From NCBI RefSeq assembly GCF_026262505.1, contig NC_067206.1:15558205-15622204 (forward strand): DNA of 64,000 bases, read 5' to 3'. The DNA comes from Trichomonas vaginalis G3 (taxonomy: Eukaryota; Parabasalia; Trichomonadida; Trichomonadidae). Shown here piece after piece: positions 61,779 to 64,000 of this stretch. Numbering within the stretch: the first letter of the stretch is position 1; the number at the start of each line of letters is the position of its first letter. The position numbers and the translations under genes were made by a program. The notes under the pieces are model-generated. The model worked only from the letters and a program-made list of their open reading frames with translations. It did not search any database and had not been told where the DNA came from.

Positions 61779-62306
61779 TCATTGCTTTATAACTCTCTTC
61801 CTTGGTTTCTTTTTAGTTGCTTTCTTTACGTCCGTCTCCAACTTGACTATCTTTCTTCTTCGTCCGTAATGATACCAGTTACTTCCACCAGTCAATGGGT
61901 CAAATGGTCGTTCATAAGGGTTTCCATACATTCCATAAGGTCCGTATGGATAAACCGCTGGTGGAGAAGAAACATTTTCTTTAGTTCCATCGACTCTATT
62001 TAAATGCATTGTTTCACCTTTCATCTGGTCATTAAAGTCTTTTGCGTGTTTTGCAAACTCATCGTCCTTTCCTAAAGCATTTTCTGACTCAGTTGCAACC
62101 AAATTGGATGCTTTATTTATGAGCCCTATTTTATTTAATCTTAACTTCTTTGCAACCCAGCCTCCAATCTTCCCTTTATTTGCATCTAATGTCTTCGAAA
62201 CCCTTCCTCCACTCATTTTATTTACTGCGTCATAAGCTCCAAGTGCTTTTGCTCCAAATGCTAATGCTTTTGTTCCCATTGCGCCTAAAGCTGCCCAAGC
62301 TACCAT
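61779..62306 (-). CDS. Polinton 2 counterpart of the 175-residue basic protein
   Basis: Same length and near-identical to 53112-53639 (a handful of substitutions). Confidence 0.6.
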   Translation of the reverse strand: MVAWAALGAMGTKALAFGAKALGAYDAVNKMSGGRVSKTLDANKGKIGGWVAKKLRLNKIGLINKASNLVATESENALGKDDEFAKHAKDFNDQMKGETMHLNRVDGTKENVSSPPAVYPYGPYGMYGNPYERPFDPLTGGSNWYHYGRRRKIVKLETDVKKATKKKPRKRVIKQ

Positions 62307-62531
62307 TTACCCCATATTAAAATCATCTCTCTTCAATATTATCTCATAAAAGTTCTCGTTACTGGAGAAAGTCAATGAAACATAAACATTCTCACGGGCT
62401 TCGCCCTCACCGCTTTGCGGTCTATCTAACTTCTTTCTTATATCATCTATACGCTTCAAAATGTCTGAACAATTGCTAACATCTTCTACAACAGTTATTT
62501 CATCATGAATGACCTTCAAGAACAAGCTCAT
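62307..62531 (-). CDS. Polinton 2 counterpart of the 74-residue ORF
   Basis: Near-identical to 52887-53111 (one visible substitution). Confidence 0.6.
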   Translation of the reverse strand: MSLFLKVIHDEITVVEDVSNCSDILKRIDDIRKKLDRPQSGEGEARENVYVSLTFSSNENFYEIILKRDDFNMG

Positions 62532-63413
62532 TTAATATGCTATTAAAATCATCTCAATAATGAGTCCATCCTTTCCGTCTTTGGGTAGCACAACATCTTT
62601 CATTGAAGAAGGTTCGACAAGTCTTATGTTAAACTTACTGACAAAGTTTGTTATACTATAATGCTTCGGCGGCGAATACATGTAGTTTGAAAGACATAAT
62701 ATAGATTCTTCAGCAAATTCACTTATACTGGATTTTATAACAATGTTCTCACGAGACCAAATACCACCAATTGACAATCTTGTAAGCAATCCTGCTGAGC
62801 CTTCAACTGTAAACGTCGATGGTAACATTCCACGAAGGTCATCTATTGACATCGTTGAGTTACTGTATTTAAATATTTTCTTAAAGCAATCGTCATTATC
62901 TAACCATGCAATAGCTTTGAAGTTTTCATTCGAATATACATCTGCTTCATTAAATGTAAAACCTGACTTCTTTGCAGAGATGACTTTAAAATCTATTGAG
63001 TTTGTTTCAAAATTATATGCTATGGTAACTTCTGAAGGTAATGGATGCCCTTCCGCAGTCAGTTGTTCTCTCACTACCGTTTGAAGCTTTGTATTAAAAA
63101 CTTTCATGTCATCTCCTGTGTCTAGGTTCACATACACAGCAACAGGGAAACTATCTTGCTTCTTTGTTTCATCATTATATCTCAAAACATTAAAGTTCTT
63201 CAATAATATTGTCCTTCCTGCTGGAATACTTCTAACTTGTCTTATTTCAATAGCTTTCTCACCTCCTACATACTCTACCCAGTGTCTTGGATATTCATAA
63301 GTATACTGACTTTCTTGAATTTTGGTTGGTTTCATCATAACGTGTTCATAGTATATCTTTATACTCTTGTCAGTTAGACTCGGTGCTATGTTCTGAATAT
63401 TTCTGACTTGCAT
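62532..63413 (-). CDS. Polinton 2 counterpart of the minor-capsid/penton-type protein
   Basis: 293 residues, near-identical to 52005-52886. Role tentative. Confidence 0.55.
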   Translation of the reverse strand: MQVRNIQNIAPSLTDKSIKIYYEHVMMKPTKIQESQYTYEYPRHWVEYVGGEKAIEIRQVRSIPAGRTILLKNFNVLRYNDETKKQDSFPVAVYVNLDTGDDMKVFNTKLQTVVREQLTAEGHPLPSEVTIAYNFETNSIDFKVISAKKSGFTFNEADVYSNENFKAIAWLDNDDCFKKIFKYSNSTMSIDDLRGMLPSTFTVEGSAGLLTRLSIGGIWSRENIVIKSSISEFAEESILCLSNYMYSPPKHYSITNFVSKFNIRLVEPSSMKDVVLPKDGKDGLIIEMILIAY

Positions 63414-63429
63414 TTTTAATGGAGATAAA

Positions 63430-64000
63430 ATGAAGCATTTAATACATGACGTAGATGAAGACATGAATGAAACTACAGACAAACTTAACTCTTCTCTTAT
63501 TCTTCCTTTCAGCAAAGATTATGAATTCTGTTCAAATGGTGTGTATTTCTATTGTGGAAAGATGGGTTCAGGTAAGACATTTAACCTCATTCGTCATATA
63601 CTCATAACAGAGCGTTTAGGAAACGACTCTTACTATGACCAAATCATTATATCAGCAACTTCAGACTCTATGGACTCAACAGCGAAAACATTTATGTCAA
63701 AAGTTCAAGCCTCTGTCGTTAAAGTTCCAGACAGTGAACTCATTGAATTTCTTCAACGTTACATTCGACGTAAGAGAAAATATTATGCCATCGTTGAATT
63801 TATACAGTCAGGAATGCAAAAGACTTCAGAAGAGATGGAAAGAATTATTGACAAACACCACTTACGTCAGTACTCAGGAGTTTACGATATGAAACGACTT
63901 ACAAACTACATTCTGTCAAAACTTTCAAAATACCCCTTCAAAAAGTATCCTTCAAACACTCTGCTCGTTTGTGACGACTTCGCCGGAAAAGGTTTAGTGT
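63430..64000 (+). CDS. Polinton 2 packaging ATPase, 5' part
   Basis: Starts at the ATG at 63430, divergent from the preceding gene by 16 bp. Walker A (GKMGSGKTFNL) and the region leading to Walker B (LVCDDFAGKG) are visible. The window ends within the gene. Confidence 0.8.
   Translation, partial: MKHLIHDVDEDMNETTDKLNSSLILPFSKDYEFCSNGVYFYCGKMGSGKTFNLIRHILITERLGNDSYYDQIIISATSDSMDSTAKTFMSKVQASVVKVPDSELIEFLQRYIRRKRKYYAIVEFIQSGMQKTSEEMERIIDKHHLRQYSGVYDMKRLTNYILSKLSKYPFKKYPSNTLLVCDDFAGKGLV

Larger units (their letters stand above)
60926..64000. mobile_element. Polinton/Maverick 2, partial (runs off the window)
   Basis: Begins AGTTAGTAT, then a terminal hairpin (TAAGT...ACTTA, about 60937-60981), then TTTTGACACTTTACGAAACC as in Polinton 1. 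The visible 3.1 kb carry a terminal ORF, three structural-type ORFs and the start of the packaging ATPase. These match the right end of Polinton 1 at about 98-99% by eye, except for the terminal region. The visible part looks whole. Recent insertion. Confidence 0.9.

Overview
The window looks like a parabasalid protist genome, most likely Trichomonas vaginalis or a close relative. It is very AT-rich and the host genes appear intronless. Several start codons sit 1-30 nt behind a trichomonad-type initiator (TCA followed by a T/A-rich tail). The ankyrin gene has the N-terminal region I recall from trichomonad ankyrin proteins, and two Maverick/Polinton elements plus hAT and MULE transposons fill most of the sequence. 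The species call is inference.

Host genes occupy the two ends. On the left are a PQ-loop membrane protein (379-1347), a PPP-family phosphatase (3606-4895, minus), a TMEM62-like metallophosphoesterase interrupted by one in-frame TAG (6242-8185, minus), and a secreted, Ig-like-repeat surface protein pseudogene (minus) cut in two by a 19.3-kb transposon (8491-9713 and 28983-29459). On the right are an ankyrin protein (55887-56687, minus), ribosomal protein eL43 (56906-57184) and a BTB-like/discoidin protein (57630-59438).

9714-28982 is one MULE-type element with 81-bp terminal inverted repeats and a 10-bp target duplication; the host reading frame resumes exactly across it. It carries a SWIM-finger MULE transposase, a small chromodomain protein and an apparently captured cellular gene. 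At least five later insertions lie inside it, including a 6.8-kb hAT element that itself contains a second, MULE-like transposon.

30558-54349 is a Polinton/Maverick fossil (602-bp terminal inverted repeats, 5-bp duplication) carrying packaging ATPase, capsid-like, integrase, primase-helicase and fibre-like parts. It is broken, and a second full copy of the same hAT (37682-44331, opposite orientation) sits in its primase-helicase gene. 60926-64000 is the start of another Polinton, inserted into a third hAT copy.

The most unusual signal is arrays of consecutive long hairpins, each about 45-70 nt with 17-27 bp stems. Their stems are mostly unrelated in sequence, but the apices fall into a few recurring families. 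Arrays occur at 14491-14943, 25161-25340, 26224-26956, 30027-30540 and 54361-54729. The last two were one array before the Polinton landed in it. I do not recognise this as a described element class.
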